Positions 42,771 through 51,187 of a stretch of 64,000 nt of DNA are shown in pieces (position 1 is the first letter of the stretch; the number at the start of each line of letters is the position of its first letter). A program made the translations under genes and the position numbers. The stretch is from an uncultured delta proteobacterium (GTDB taxonomy: Bacteria > Desulfobacterota > Desulfovibrionia > Desulfovibrionales > Desulfovibrionaceae), in assembly GCA_900079685.1 (NCBI GenBank), contig LT599018.1, positions 2,349,625-2,413,624 on the forward strand. Direction: 5' to 3'. The notes below the pieces were generated by a model. The model saw only the letters and a list, made by a program, of their open reading frames with translations. It was not told the DNA's origin and made no database searches.

Positions 42771-43964
42771 TTACAATAAAAAATCCGCCCAATTCTGCAT
42801 CATACCGCGCCGACCATCCAAGAATTCCGTGTGCAAATAAGCGGCTCTCACCTTGTCGAGCGGCGTGTGGGCAAGCTGACGCTCTATCCAGTCCCGGTTA
42901 AAGCCCTTCTCATTCAATATAGATGAGGCCATGCCGCGAAAGCCGTGAGCGCACATCTGGTCCGTGGTGTACCCGAGACGGCGCAGAGCGCCGGTGATGG
43001 TGGCCTCGGACATGCAACGCTCGGTCGTGCGGACTGAGGGGAAGAGGTATCGCGTATGCCCGGACAACGGCTTGAGTTGTTCCAGAACTTCCACGGTCTG
43101 CCGCGCCAGAGGGACGAGGTGCGGTTGCTTCATCTTCATTTTATCCGCCGGGATGCGCCACAGCTTGTTATCGAAATCAAATTCATTCCACTCGGCATGG
43201 CGGACTTCGCCCGGACGGCAGAACGTCAAAGCCGAGAACTTCAAGGCAAGGCATGTGAGCATACTTATTTCCGCGTAGCCTTCGATTGCCAGCATCAGCC
43301 CTTGCACCTGTCTTGGATCGGTAATTGCGGCCCGATGCTTTTGCAGGGATACCGGATTGGGGTATTGCCCTTGGAGTTGCGCGGCCCAATCCACGACACC
43401 AGCGTGTTCCCTGTCTATCGCGTACCGCAAAATCTGGGATACGATAGTCCGAATCTTTTTGAGAGTGGCGAACTTCCTTTGCGCTTGCAAGGTGTCCAAG
43501 GCCGTTTTTATGTCAGCCTTGCCTACTTCCGCAATGGCCTTGTCGCCGAACCGGGGGTAGACATGCAGTTCCAGCTTTTCTTTCGTATCGTCCCAATGGG
43601 TCTGGGACAACTCCGGTTGCCTGAAAGCCAGCCATTCCCTTGCCACGGAGCGGAAGGTAACTGATGCGGCCCGGACTTTTGTTTTCTCGGCCTTTTTGGT
43701 TGTGGTGGGATTTACACCTTGGGCAAGCTCTTTCTTAGCAGCTTGGGCCGATTCTCGCGCTTCCGCAAGGGTCATTGTGGGGTATGTGCCAAGGGTCAGC
43801 AATTGATGCTTTTCCTCAAACTTATAGGCAAGTCGAAACGCTTTCCCGCCGACCTTGGATACGGCGACATGCAACCCGCCAATGGTGCCGTCAGGGACTT
43901 TGTAGGGCTTGTCTTTGGCTTTGAGCGTTCTGAGCCTTGTGTCTGTTAGGATTTGCGTGGGCAT
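42771..43964 (-). CDS. Tyrosine integrase, P4/DUF4102 type
   Basis: A 397-aa site-specific recombinase that inserts the element at tRNA genes. The N-terminal DUF4102 arm-binding domain is present (LKAKDKPYKVPDGTIGGLHVAVS). The catalytic set is Arg in FCRPGEVRHAEW, His-x-x-Arg in CAHGFRGMASS, His in QLAHTP and the nucleophile Tyr in VRAAYLHTEF. All catalytic residues are present, so it is probably active. It is transcribed away from the tRNA-Asp gene 186 bases distant, which it uses as its attachment site. Confidence 0.96.
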   Translation of the reverse strand: MPTQILTDTRLRTLKAKDKPYKVPDGTIGGLHVAVSKVGGKAFRLAYKFEEKHQLLTLGTYPTMTLAEARESAQAAKKELAQGVNPTTTKKAEKTKVRAASVTFRSVAREWLAFRQPELSQTHWDDTKEKLELHVYPRFGDKAIAEVGKADIKTALDTLQAQRKFATLKKIRTIVSQILRYAIDREHAGVVDWAAQLQGQYPNPVSLQKHRAAITDPRQVQGLMLAIEGYAEISMLTCLALKFSALTFCRPGEVRHAEWNEFDFDNKLWRIPADKMKMKQPHLVPLARQTVEVLEQLKPLSGHTRYLFPSVRTTERCMSEATITGALRRLGYTTDQMCAHGFRGMASSILNEKGFNRDWIERQLAHTPLDKVRAAYLHTEFLDGRRGMMQNWADFLL

Positions 43965-44016
43965 CGGGTATTTTCCTCCGCAGGGTATCGGGTAAAATCG
44001 AAGTGGGGAAACGCCG

Positions 44017-44037
44017 TACCCTGATTTTTACCCGATT
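44017..44037. repeat. Subterminal 21-bp direct repeat (right)
   Basis: TACCCTGATTTTTACCCGATT, the partner of 36593-36613. A related inverted motif ATCGGGTAAAAT lies at 43987-43998, between here and the integrase start, giving a cluster of candidate arm sites. Confidence 0.6.
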
Positions 44038-44149
44038 TTAAACCTGCTTCCGAGAGGATTTCTGATCTTTTGTGACGCAAACGAAAAGGCTGAAAACCTT
44101 TGTTTCCAAGAGGTTTTCAGCCTTTAAGCTGCCTTGCGAGGCAATAAAC

Positions 44150-44226
<77 letters not shown>

Positions 44227-44303
44227 GTAACTTGGCCTTGCGGCCTGTTTGCTCCGGCGTTACGGGGCCGGAAATATGGTGTCGGGCGATGCCCGGAACA
44301 TTC

Positions 44304-44380
<77 letters not shown>

Positions 44381-44498
44381 AAAAAGCAGCCGCAGCCCCT
44401 TTATGGGAAGAAGCCACAACCACGAGGGGCATTTCTATGGTAAAACGTGGAAAATTGCAAGAGGGAAAACGGAGATATTTGCGCCGCCCGCGCTTTTT

Positions 44499-44643
44499 GG
44501 GAAGCGCTGATTAATGAGGATTTTTGTCCTTTGCCAAGGAAGGCGAGTTCCGGGCGGAGCGAAGTGTATAAAGACATACATGAGCTTCGCACGGGACGAG
44601 CCTGACGCGGGCAAAGGGCAAAAAGACCATTAATCAGCGCTTC
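44499..44643. repeat. 145-bp imperfect palindromic element
   Basis: The ends GGAAGCGCTGATTAATG and CATTAATCAGCGCTTCC are perfect complements; inner blocks (CCTTTGCC/GGCAAAGG, GAGCGAAG/CTTCGC, TGTAT/ATACA) continue the symmetry to a centre near 44571. No ORF. It looks like a small MITE or structured repeat. Confidence 0.8.
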
Positions 44644-44715
44644 CTTTATACCATGATAATCCTCCTCTCCCCCTGCCGGTTGCCGTATTATCGGCAAAAA
44701 TACAGGAGGATACCC

Positions 44716-44919
44716 ATGGGCCAGATAATGCCGAAAAAATATTGCATATCCGGGCAACCCCCCGGGGAATCACCCGATCCGTGCACGCCCGCCGGGGTGA
44801 CTACCGACCTTAAAGCCTCTCCCGTCTTCATCGTTTCCCTGAACGGGGATACCTGGCTGGAAGACGATTCCCCGGACGACGCGGCCGATCCGCTGGGAAC
44901 GTCCCCTAACCCGGCCTGA
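44716..44919 (+). CDS. Small hypothetical protein
   Basis: A 67-aa acidic protein with two cysteines near the start (YCISGQPPGESPDPCTP) and a hydrophobic core strand (ASPVFIVSLNGDTWLEDD). AGGAGGA lies 5 bases before the ATG, a strong site. No signal or family is recognised. Confidence 0.6.
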   Translation: MGQIMPKKYCISGQPPGESPDPCTPAGVTTDLKASPVFIVSLNGDTWLEDDSPDDAADPLGTSPNPA

Positions 44920-45061
44920 GCGCCAGCCGCGCTCCCCGAAAACGGCGCGCTCGCCCGCGCTTGCCGGAGATGACGCGGCGCGGGCCTTATACCCCTGATT
45001 ATAGTTTCCCGTTGCGCGATGCCGTGTGATGGAGGGCATATCCATCAAAAGGAGGTGTCAT

Positions 45062-45223
45062 ATGCTGTCATGGGGAATTTGGGCACTGGTCATCGCCGTC
45101 GTTGCCGGACTTCTCGGCTTTACCGGGATAGCCGGGGCGGCGAGCTTTGTCGCCAAGGCCATCTTCGGCTTGTGTCTGTTTGTTTTCGTCATATCGATCC
45201 TTATCGCCAAAAGCATCCTATGA
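45062..45223 (+). CDS. DUF1328/UPF0391 small membrane protein
   Basis: A 53-aa protein that is almost entirely two membrane helices (WALVIAVVAGLLGFTGIAG; FVAKAIFGLCLFVFVISILI), the exact pattern of the UPF0391/DUF1328 family. AAGGAGGTG precedes the ATG. Its function is unknown; E. coli YtjA-type relatives are stress-linked. It is followed by a strong terminator. Confidence 0.9.
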   Translation: MLSWGIWALVIAVVAGLLGFTGIAGAASFVAKAIFGLCLFVFVISILIAKSIL

Positions 45224-45233
45224 TGCCCACCAA

Positions 45234-45280
45234 ACGGGATGGGCCGGACAACGCGGTCCGGCCCATCCCGTCCCGTTTTT
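45234..45280 (+). terminator. Strong terminator
   Basis: The perfect 16-bp arms ACGGGATGGGCCGGAC/GTCCGGCCCATCCCGT are followed by CCCGTTTTT. It ends the DUF1328 gene. Confidence 0.88.
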
Positions 45281-45558
45281 CAGCTAAACCGCAACGAGCG
45301 TTGCGGAGCACGGCGGCGCGCCCATGCGGCCGCTCAAACCCCTTCCCTCTTTTGCCGCGCGCATCACTTTTTCCCTCCGGGCCAAGAAAAAAAGCGAGGG
45401 TAGCGCCATCCGGAACTGGACGAAGCGGAAGAACCAGGGCACACTGAATCCCGGAAAAGAGGAACGGGGCAGCCCGATCAGCGTACCGCCGCCGCCCACG
45501 CAACGCGCGGGACCGGAAAACCCGGTCCGGCCTTTATACCGAAGCGCCGAGGAGTTGT

Positions 45559-45924
45559 ATGCACACGCAAGAAATGCTGGAAAGCATCCTGAACAGTTTT
45601 GCCTATCCCATCGTTTTCGTGGACAAGGACTATATCATCCGGTTCATGAACCGGTACGCGAAGTACCATTACCACCAGGAGCGGGGCTACGGCGAACTGC
45701 TCGGCAAGAGCGTCTTCGACTGCCACGATTACCCCGCCTCCAACGAGATGATAAAAAAGGCTTTCGAAAAGATGCAAAAGGACGGCAAGGATTATTTCGT
45801 CGGGGTCAACGTCAGGAACCAGCGCGTCTACATGCAGGGCGTCAGGGACGCCAAGGGCGAATTGACCGGGTTCATCGAGCGGTTCGAGATCAACGTGCAG
45901 TCGCCTTACGAAAAAAAGCGCTGA
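45559..45924 (+). CDS. Single-domain PAS protein
   Basis: A 121-aa protein made of one PAS domain: SFAYPIVFVDKDYIIRFMNRYAK is the PAS core start, then YGELLGKSVFDCHD and the late strands VYMQGVRDAKGELTGFIERFE. With no effector domain it may sense redox or a small ligand and act by protein contact. GAGGAG precedes the ATG. The segment 45281-45558 before it shows no gene I can support. Confidence 0.82.
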   Translation: MHTQEMLESILNSFAYPIVFVDKDYIIRFMNRYAKYHYHQERGYGELLGKSVFDCHDYPASNEMIKKAFEKMQKDGKDYFVGVNVRNQRVYMQGVRDAKGELTGFIERFEINVQSPYEKKR

Positions 45925-45990
45925 ACCCGCCGGGCCGCGCGCCGCGGCAGACCGCACCCCCCGCCGGTATTCGCCGGTACGCCTGAAAAA

Positions 45991-46022
45991 ACCGGGGCGG
46001 CATTCGCCTATGCCGCCCCGGT
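45991..46022. terminator. Bidirectional terminator
   Basis: The perfect 13-bp arms ACCGGGGCGGCAT/ATGCCGCCCCGGT are preceded by an A-run and followed by GTCGTCTTTT, between the converging PAS and azlD genes. Confidence 0.85.
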
Positions 46023-46048
46023 CGTCTTTTCCCTACGCGGGAAACGCT

Positions 46049-46351
46049 CTACAGCACGCGCTCAACCAGGAAGACCGCCGCGCAGGCCAGCAGGGAAACC
46101 TGGATCAGGCTGCCCTTGTGCAGCGCGAGGATAACCGCCGCCACCGCGCCGACGGCGGCGGATTCCACCCTGGCCGTGGAATTGAGAATGGCCGGGAAAA
46201 TCATCACCGACAGGGTGACGAAGGGCACGTAGTACAGAAACGAGCGGATGAACGGGTTCGTTATCTCCCCCCGGATCAGCACGAGCGGCAGCGCCCGGAT
46301 GCAGTAGGTAACGCCGGCCATGACCAGGATATAGATGATGATGTCGTTCAC
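46049..46351 (-). CDS. azlD: AzlD-like branched-chain amino acid exporter subunit
   Basis: A 100-aa membrane protein with three to four helices. The segment VTYCIRALPLVLIRGEITNPFI is the family hallmark. AzlD is the small partner of AzlC in exporters of leucine, isoleucine, valine and analogues. It starts 8 bases after azlC, so the two form an operon. Confidence 0.92.
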   Translation of the reverse strand: MNDIIIYILVMAGVTYCIRALPLVLIRGEITNPFIRSFLYYVPFVTLSVMIFPAILNSTARVESAAVGAVAAVILALHKGSLIQVSLLACAAVFLVERVL

Positions 46352-46359
46352 GGCAGACC

Positions 46360-47112
46360 TCAGTTGACGGCGTAGCGCCGTCCGGCGGGGGCGCGGTCCT
46401 TGCCGTCTCTTCCGTCCTTCCCGTGCAGCGGGAACAGGATGGCCGCGCCGCTCGCGATGACGACGGTGAGCAGGATGATCTTGAAGCCCGGCGTTATGTG
46501 CATGAGCGCCGGGATACAGTCAAAAAGGAAACTGCCGGCCATGGACGCCGCAACCACAAGAGCCAGGGTGCGGTTTTCCCTGACCGGCGGAAACACGATG
46601 GCGATGAACATCCCGTAAATGGCTATGCCGAGCGCGCTCATGGCCGAGGGTGGCATGAGTTCGTGCGAGAGCATGCCCAGAAAGGTGCCCAGCACCCAGC
46701 CGGGCAGCGCGGCGCTCATCACGCCGTAGGCAAAGGCGGGCCGCAGCGCGCCCGGCCTTGCGGAACACAGGCCGAAGACTTCGTCCGTCAGCCCGGCGGC
46801 GATGCAGTAGCGGTGGAATCCCGGGGCGCTCCCGTCCAGCTTTTGCGAGATGACGCAGGCCATCAGGCTGTAGCGCAGGTTCACGACGCACTGCGTGGCC
46901 GCCATCTCCCAAAACGTCGACGACGCGGCGATCAGGCCGAGGGCCGCAAACTGCCCGGCGGAGGTGTAGTTGGTGGCCGACATGAGAACAGCCTGGAGCG
47001 GCTGTAAAATGTTCTGGGCCGCGATCCCAAAAGTGAACGACACCGCAAGATAGCCGAAAAAGACGGGAAGCCCGTCCCTGAAGCCTTGTTTCCAAACAGC
47101 AAACGTATGCAT
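46360..47112 (-). CDS. azlC: AzlC-like branched-chain amino acid exporter subunit
   Basis: A 250-aa inner-membrane protein with about seven helices. Family motifs are GLPVFFGYLAVSFTFGIAA, SATNYTSAGQFAALGLI and NLRYSLMA; GLTDEVF follows. It forms the large subunit of the AzlCD exporter. AAGGGGAGAG precedes the ATG. It is divergent from a LysR gene across 100 bases, which suggests control by that regulator. The C terminus has a basic tail (HGKDGRDGKDRAPAGRR). Confidence 0.93.
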   Translation of the reverse strand: MHTFAVWKQGFRDGLPVFFGYLAVSFTFGIAAQNILQPLQAVLMSATNYTSAGQFAALGLIAASSTFWEMAATQCVVNLRYSLMACVISQKLDGSAPGFHRYCIAAGLTDEVFGLCSARPGALRPAFAYGVMSAALPGWVLGTFLGMLSHELMPPSAMSALGIAIYGMFIAIVFPPVRENRTLALVVAASMAGSFLFDCIPALMHITPGFKIILLTVVIASGAAILFPLHGKDGRDGKDRAPAGRRYAVN

Positions 47113-47154
47113 TTCTCTCCCCTTGTCCGATGGGGAGCATTCCTAGCATGGCGC

Positions 47155-47183
47155 TTGAAATAAGGACAATTAATTTGTATAAT
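47155..47183 (+). promoter_or_regulatory. Sigma-70 promoter of the LysR gene
   Basis: TTGAAA at 47155-47160, a 17-base spacer and a perfect TATAAT at 47178-47183; the predicted start is about 23 bases before the ATG. Confidence 0.75.
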
Positions 47184-47212
47184 AGTTACAGTAAAAAAAC
47201 TTATGGAATAGT

Positions 47213-48097
47213 ATGAACCGCTACATCGCTCTGATTAAAACCGTTGACGCGGGAAGCTTCTCCAAGGCCGCCGACGAGTTGGGCTATACCCAGTCCGCCG
47301 TGAGCCAAATGATAAAATCGCTGGAGGAGGATCTGCGCACAACGCTGCTCATCCGTTCCCGCCACGGGTTGGCCCTGACAGCCAACGGCGAGGAGCTGGT
47401 TCCCTATATCCGCGAAATGTATAACGCCCACAGGCGGTTGTGGGAAAAACAGAAGGAAATGCTCGGGCTGCAAGGGGGCGTTGTCCGGATAGGCTCCATT
47501 GCGAGCGTGTCGTGCAGCTGGCTGCCGGAGCTGATGCACGGCTTCAAGCAGCTGTACCCTGCCGTGCAGTTTTACTTGCAGCAGCAGGCGACGTATACGG
47601 GCATCGCCCAACTCGTCCGGGAAGGCAGCGTTGATTTCGGCCTGATTAATACCGATTTCGCGCACGGGCTGCAAAGCACCCCCCTGGCCAAAGACGAGAT
47701 GCTGGCCGTGCTGCCGAGAGAGCACCCCCTGGCACGGCAGAGGAGCCTCTCGCTGGACCAACTCCTCGGGGAACCGTTCATCCTGCTTGAAGAGGGCGAA
47801 TACAACGAGCTCCTCGCGTTTTTCGCCTCCCACGAGCAAAACCCCAATATCCAGTACCGGGTCCACGACGACTACACCATCATGGCCATGATCGAGAAAA
47901 ACCTGGGCGTGGGCATCCTGCCCGCGATCATTTTGCGGAAAAGCGGGTACGACGTGGCCACCAGGCCGCTCCGGCCCGCCTTGCAGCGCAATATCGGCGC
48001 GGTGTACAAAGACAGGAATTTCCTGCCCCTCGCCTCCAGGTTTTTTCTGGATCATCTCGTGCGGCAGTTCGACGAAGGGCTGTTCGCGCCCAAGTAA
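47213..48097 (+). CDS. LysR-family transcriptional regulator
   Basis: A 294-aa regulator. The N-terminal winged helix (FSKAADELGYTQSAVSQMIKSLEEDL) binds DNA; the C-terminal two-lobed domain senses a co-inducer (IGSIASVSCSWLPELMHGF; GIGILPAIIL-like VGILPAIILRKSG). It is divergently transcribed from azlCD, so it probably controls exporter expression in response to an amino acid. The ribosome site is weak (GGAA). Length is typical of the family. Confidence 0.93.
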   Translation: MNRYIALIKTVDAGSFSKAADELGYTQSAVSQMIKSLEEDLRTTLLIRSRHGLALTANGEELVPYIREMYNAHRRLWEKQKEMLGLQGGVVRIGSIASVSCSWLPELMHGFKQLYPAVQFYLQQQATYTGIAQLVREGSVDFGLINTDFAHGLQSTPLAKDEMLAVLPREHPLARQRSLSLDQLLGEPFILLEEGEYNELLAFFASHEQNPNIQYRVHDDYTIMAMIEKNLGVGILPAIILRKSGYDVATRPLRPALQRNIGAVYKDRNFLPLASRFFLDHLVRQFDEGLFAPK

Positions 48098-48141
48098 TGG
48101 CCGCGGGAACCTTGCCAACGGCGGCATCCTGAAAACCGAAA

Positions 48142-48167
48142 CGGGGATGGAGCGCGCTCCATCCCCG
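48142..48167. terminator. Perfect palindromic terminator shared with the second adhesin
   Basis: A 26-bp perfect palindrome built on GGGGATGGAGC/GCTCCATCCCC, between the converging LysR and 870-aa adhesin genes. The same stem sequence occurs at 59607-59634 after the 1591-aa adhesin. Confidence 0.8.
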
Positions 48168-48195
48168 TCCTGTTTCGCGCCGTTCGTCCGGTGCG

Positions 48196-50808
48196 TTATG
48201 GTATTAGTAGGTTGTTCTGGATGATGAAGGTAATATCCGCGTTGGTGTCGCTGGTGTTGTTGGTCCAGACGCTCGCGGCATCGCCCTGGGAGGTGCACAC
48301 CCAACCGCCCTCTATCAGGCTCTGGGTGTTCACCTCGTCGTTCTCGCCGCCCATGATGTGCACGACAAGCGGCTCGCCGTCCCTGAGACCCTCAAGGCCG
48401 CTCAGCAACGTGTCCAGGTCCAGAACGTCTTTGGTATCGCCGCTCATATCAAGAAGAATTTCCTCAAAGTTTTTCACCGCGCCCTCCTTGAACAGCCCGC
48501 TGAACGCGCCGCCCGCTTCAAAGGCCTTTGCGCCGCCCAGGCCGTCCAGGCTCAGGACCAGGGTATCGTGACCCCCGCCGCCGTCCAGCAAGCCGCCGGT
48601 GAACCCGGCCAGGCGCAGCATGTCGTTGTCGTCACCCATAAAAATGGTGCTGTTTGTGACCACGCCGTTAATGGTCAGCGTGTCGTTGCCGTCGCCCACG
48701 GTAATGGCGCTGTTTGCAACCGCGCCGTTAATGGTCACCGTATCGTTGCCCGAGCCCGCGTCAATGGTGGCGCCTTTCACGTAGCCGTTGACGGTCAACT
48801 TGTCCGCGCCATCGCCCAAGTTGATGGTTGAGCCGGTCACGAAACTGCTGATCGTCACCGTGTCGGCGTCCGCGCCCGCGTCAATGGTGACGCCGTTCAC
48901 GTAGCCGTTGACGGTCAACTTGTCCGCGCCATCGCCCAAGTTGATGGTTGAGTCGGTCACGAAACTGTTGATCGTCACCGTATCGTTGCCCGCGCCCGTA
49001 TCAATGGTGTTGCCGGAGTGTACGCTGCCGCGGATCGTCACCGTGTCGTCGCCCGCGCCCGTGTCAATTTTGACGTCGCCGTACAGGTGACCGCCGATCG
49101 TCAGAATATCGTTGCCCGCGCCCGTGTTGATGGAGGAACCGGCGTGGATGTGGCCGCTGATCGTGACCGTGTCGTTGCCCGAGCCCGTATCGATAACGGC
49201 ACCGGAGTACAGGTGGCCTCTGATGGTCAGGATATCGTTGCCCGCGCCCATATTGATAAAGGAGTCGGTCACGTGGCCGTCAATGGTCACCGAGTCGTTG
49301 CCCGCGCCGGTATCAATGCTGCTTTTGGTCACGTTGCCGCCGATGGTCACCTTGTCGTTGCCGCCGCCCGTATCAATGGAGGACTCGGAGACGCTCCCGG
49401 TAACGGTTATCGTGTCCCTGCCGTTGCCGAACGTGATATCGGAATCGGCGACGTTGCCCTGCACGGTGATGGTATCGTTGCCCCAGTTACGGTTTTCGGC
49501 ATAGCCGGTCTTAATGCTCGCGCCGGAAATGCCGCTGGAAAAGGTCATGGCATCAGCCAGGTTGCTGGATATGACGTCGTGCTCGCCGTCAAGGGGCGTC
49601 CCCTTGCCCGAGTGCCATTCCCCGTGGGGCACGATGCCGCTGGGGGAAGGCGTTGCCGCGTCCTGGGCCGCGGAGTCGAAGTCGCCTTTGGAATCCGCCA
49701 CGATCTGCATATAGTACTTGCCGCCGCCGCTGTTCTCGACCAGCACGTAGTACACGCCGTCAGGCGGGCACCCTTTGAAGGTTATCTTGCCGGTGGCCTG
49801 GTCGTAGCGCCATTGCAGCGGGGAGTCGACGGGCTTGCCGTCCGCGTCGAAAAACGAAAGGCTGACCGAAGCCGGAGCCTGGCGGGCCGGGTAGGTGCTC
49901 TTGCCGCCGTTGGCCAGCAGGTCCACCGTCAGTTCCACATCCTCCCGCTGCCCGTCCCGCGCCGTGGCCGGCTCTCCGGGATAGATGACGCCGCGCGCCA
50001 CATAATCAAACGGGGCCTTGGGGTCAACCGGGTCAACCGGGTCAACCGGATCAACCGGATCGACGGGATCAACCGGGTCAACCGGGTCAACCGGATCGAC
50101 GGGATCAACCGGGTCAACCGGGTCAACCGGATCAACCGGATCGACGGGATCGACGGGATCGACGGGATCAACCGGGTCGACCGGATCGACGGGATCAACC
50201 GGGTCAACCGGATCGACAGGATCAATGGGGTCGACCGGATCAACAGGATCAACGGGACCGTCCGGGCCAGGCGCATCGGGACCAGGCAGCGGGCCGGGGC
50301 CGGGCGTTACGGTTTCGGCCACAAGACCGGGCGCCGCGCCCGTGTAGATCTCCGGCGCTTCGGTGTCTCTATCCCATTGGGTGGTGCCGAGGCTGTCCAG
50401 TCCATCCATGCCGCCTATCAGGCTGCCCGCGTTGTCGGCGTATTCGCCGGAGCCGCTCGAACCGGAAGAACCGGCTGCCGGGCCGGCGGCGGTGGCAAGA
50501 TCAAAGCCGGAATCGGCAAAGGCGAGCGATGTCGGCACCTCCTCCCCCTGAGGAAGAATGAGCGTGGGCAGATCACCCCCGTTTTCCGTGACGAAAAAGC
50601 CGGCGATGGTAACCGTGCCGCCGTTTTCGAGTTTAAAGACAAGGTCGTTTCCCGACCGGGAAACAACGGCCTCACCAGGGTTGAACGGCAGTTGCACGCC
50701 GCCGCCCGGCTGCATGGCCACGGTCAGCGTTTCGCGCGCGGCCGGAGCCGGAACGTGAAGAACGGCGTCGCGTTGCGCGGCCGTTGTCGTAACAGAAGCC
50801 TGTGTCAT
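48196..50808 (-). CDS. LapA-like secreted adhesin with VDP repeats and RTX-like beta-roll
   Basis: An 870-aa acidic surface protein. Residues 1-105 are a retention-module-like domain; TAAG at 106-109 matches the LapG cleavage motif of LapA adhesins. A Gly/Ser linker leads to about 26 VDP repeats (186-262), then a beta-rich domain (to about 400) shared with the 1591-aa protein. Residues about 440-730 are roughly 20-residue repeats with GAGNDTVTI-type cores, like a calcium-binding beta-roll. The C-terminal 130 residues match the other adhesin and would be the type I secretion signal. There is no Sec leader. A LapD/LapG-controlled adhesin is inferred; none of those genes is in the window. Confidence 0.8.
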   Translation of the reverse strand: MTQASVTTTAAQRDAVLHVPAPAARETLTVAMQPGGGVQLPFNPGEAVVSRSGNDLVFKLENGGTVTIAGFFVTENGGDLPTLILPQGEEVPTSLAFADSGFDLATAAGPAAGSSGSSGSGEYADNAGSLIGGMDGLDSLGTTQWDRDTEAPEIYTGAAPGLVAETVTPGPGPLPGPDAPGPDGPVDPVDPVDPIDPVDPVDPVDPVDPVDPVDPVDPVDPVDPVDPVDPVDPVDPVDPVDPVDPVDPVDPVDPVDPVDPVDPKAPFDYVARGVIYPGEPATARDGQREDVELTVDLLANGGKSTYPARQAPASVSLSFFDADGKPVDSPLQWRYDQATGKITFKGCPPDGVYYVLVENSGGGKYYMQIVADSKGDFDSAAQDAATPSPSGIVPHGEWHSGKGTPLDGEHDVISSNLADAMTFSSGISGASIKTGYAENRNWGNDTITVQGNVADSDITFGNGRDTITVTGSVSESSIDTGGGNDKVTIGGNVTKSSIDTGAGNDSVTIDGHVTDSFINMGAGNDILTIRGHLYSGAVIDTGSGNDTVTISGHIHAGSSINTGAGNDILTIGGHLYGDVKIDTGAGDDTVTIRGSVHSGNTIDTGAGNDTVTINSFVTDSTINLGDGADKLTVNGYVNGVTIDAGADADTVTISSFVTGSTINLGDGADKLTVNGYVKGATIDAGSGNDTVTINGAVANSAITVGDGNDTLTINGVVTNSTIFMGDDNDMLRLAGFTGGLLDGGGGHDTLVLSLDGLGGAKAFEAGGAFSGLFKEGAVKNFEEILLDMSGDTKDVLDLDTLLSGLEGLRDGEPLVVHIMGGENDEVNTQSLIEGGWVCTSQGDAASVWTNNTSDTNADITFIIQNNLLIP
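50021..50257 (-). repeat. 9-bp tandem repeat encoding (Val-Asp-Pro)n
   Basis: About 26 copies of a 9-base unit (GGGTCAACC and close variants on the plus strand), coding Val-Asp-Pro on the minus strand, with one Ile-Asp-Pro unit. Gain or loss of units would keep the frame and change stalk length. Confidence 0.92.
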
Positions 50809-51121
50809 GATGGTCCCCCTTGAAGACGGAATGTTGCTGATAATCCGCGCTGATTGCCCGCGCGGAACTCCCCCGCATACTGAATATGCCGAAGCAACGT
50901 TGTTTGCCGTGGCATAATAGGGAACTAAACATTTTTTTCAAGGAGTGAAAACACAATTAGATACAAAATAACAGATACTAACAGCGCATAAAACAATTGA
51001 TTGTATCAAAAAAACAACAGTAATGAAGTTACGATAGATAAGCCATCGCACCATATACATCTTTATATCCTGGGTGTTCGAAAAATTTGGTTATTTTATT
51101 TGCGAGAACGCGGAAGGAAGC
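50809..51121. other. AT-rich promoter region of the 870-aa adhesin
   Basis: About 310 bases between the adhesin start and the terminator of the sensor kinase gene. It is AT-rich and contains a small dyad TTGAT-TGT-ATCAA at 50997-51009. GGGG lies before the adhesin ATG. No gene is recognisable and I cannot fix a promoter. Confidence 0.5.
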
Positions 51122-51156
51122 AAAAAACCGGGCATACGCGTCACGCGTATGCCCGG
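51122..51156 (-). terminator. Terminator of the hybrid sensor kinase gene
   Basis: On the minus strand the perfect arms CCGGGCATACGCG/CGCGTATGCCCGG with a TGA loop are followed by six T residues, about 30 bases after the kinase stop. Confidence 0.88.
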
Positions 51157-51187
51157 CCGCTTGCGCCGGTCACCCTAAAAATCGCGC

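Noticed and set aside
45201-45503. Minus-strand ORFs between the DUF1328 and PAS genes
   Set aside because: They run through the strong terminator hairpin at 45234-45280 and show no family features.
50021-50257. Possible CRISPR array
   Set aside because: The repeats are contiguous 9-base units within a coding frame, with no spacers. No CRISPR array or cas gene is seen anywhere in the window.
50018-50347. A (Gly-Ser-Thr)n collagen-like ORF on the plus strand
   Set aside because: It is the reverse strand of the VDP tandem repeat inside the adhesin gene; it has no ribosome site and no independent support.
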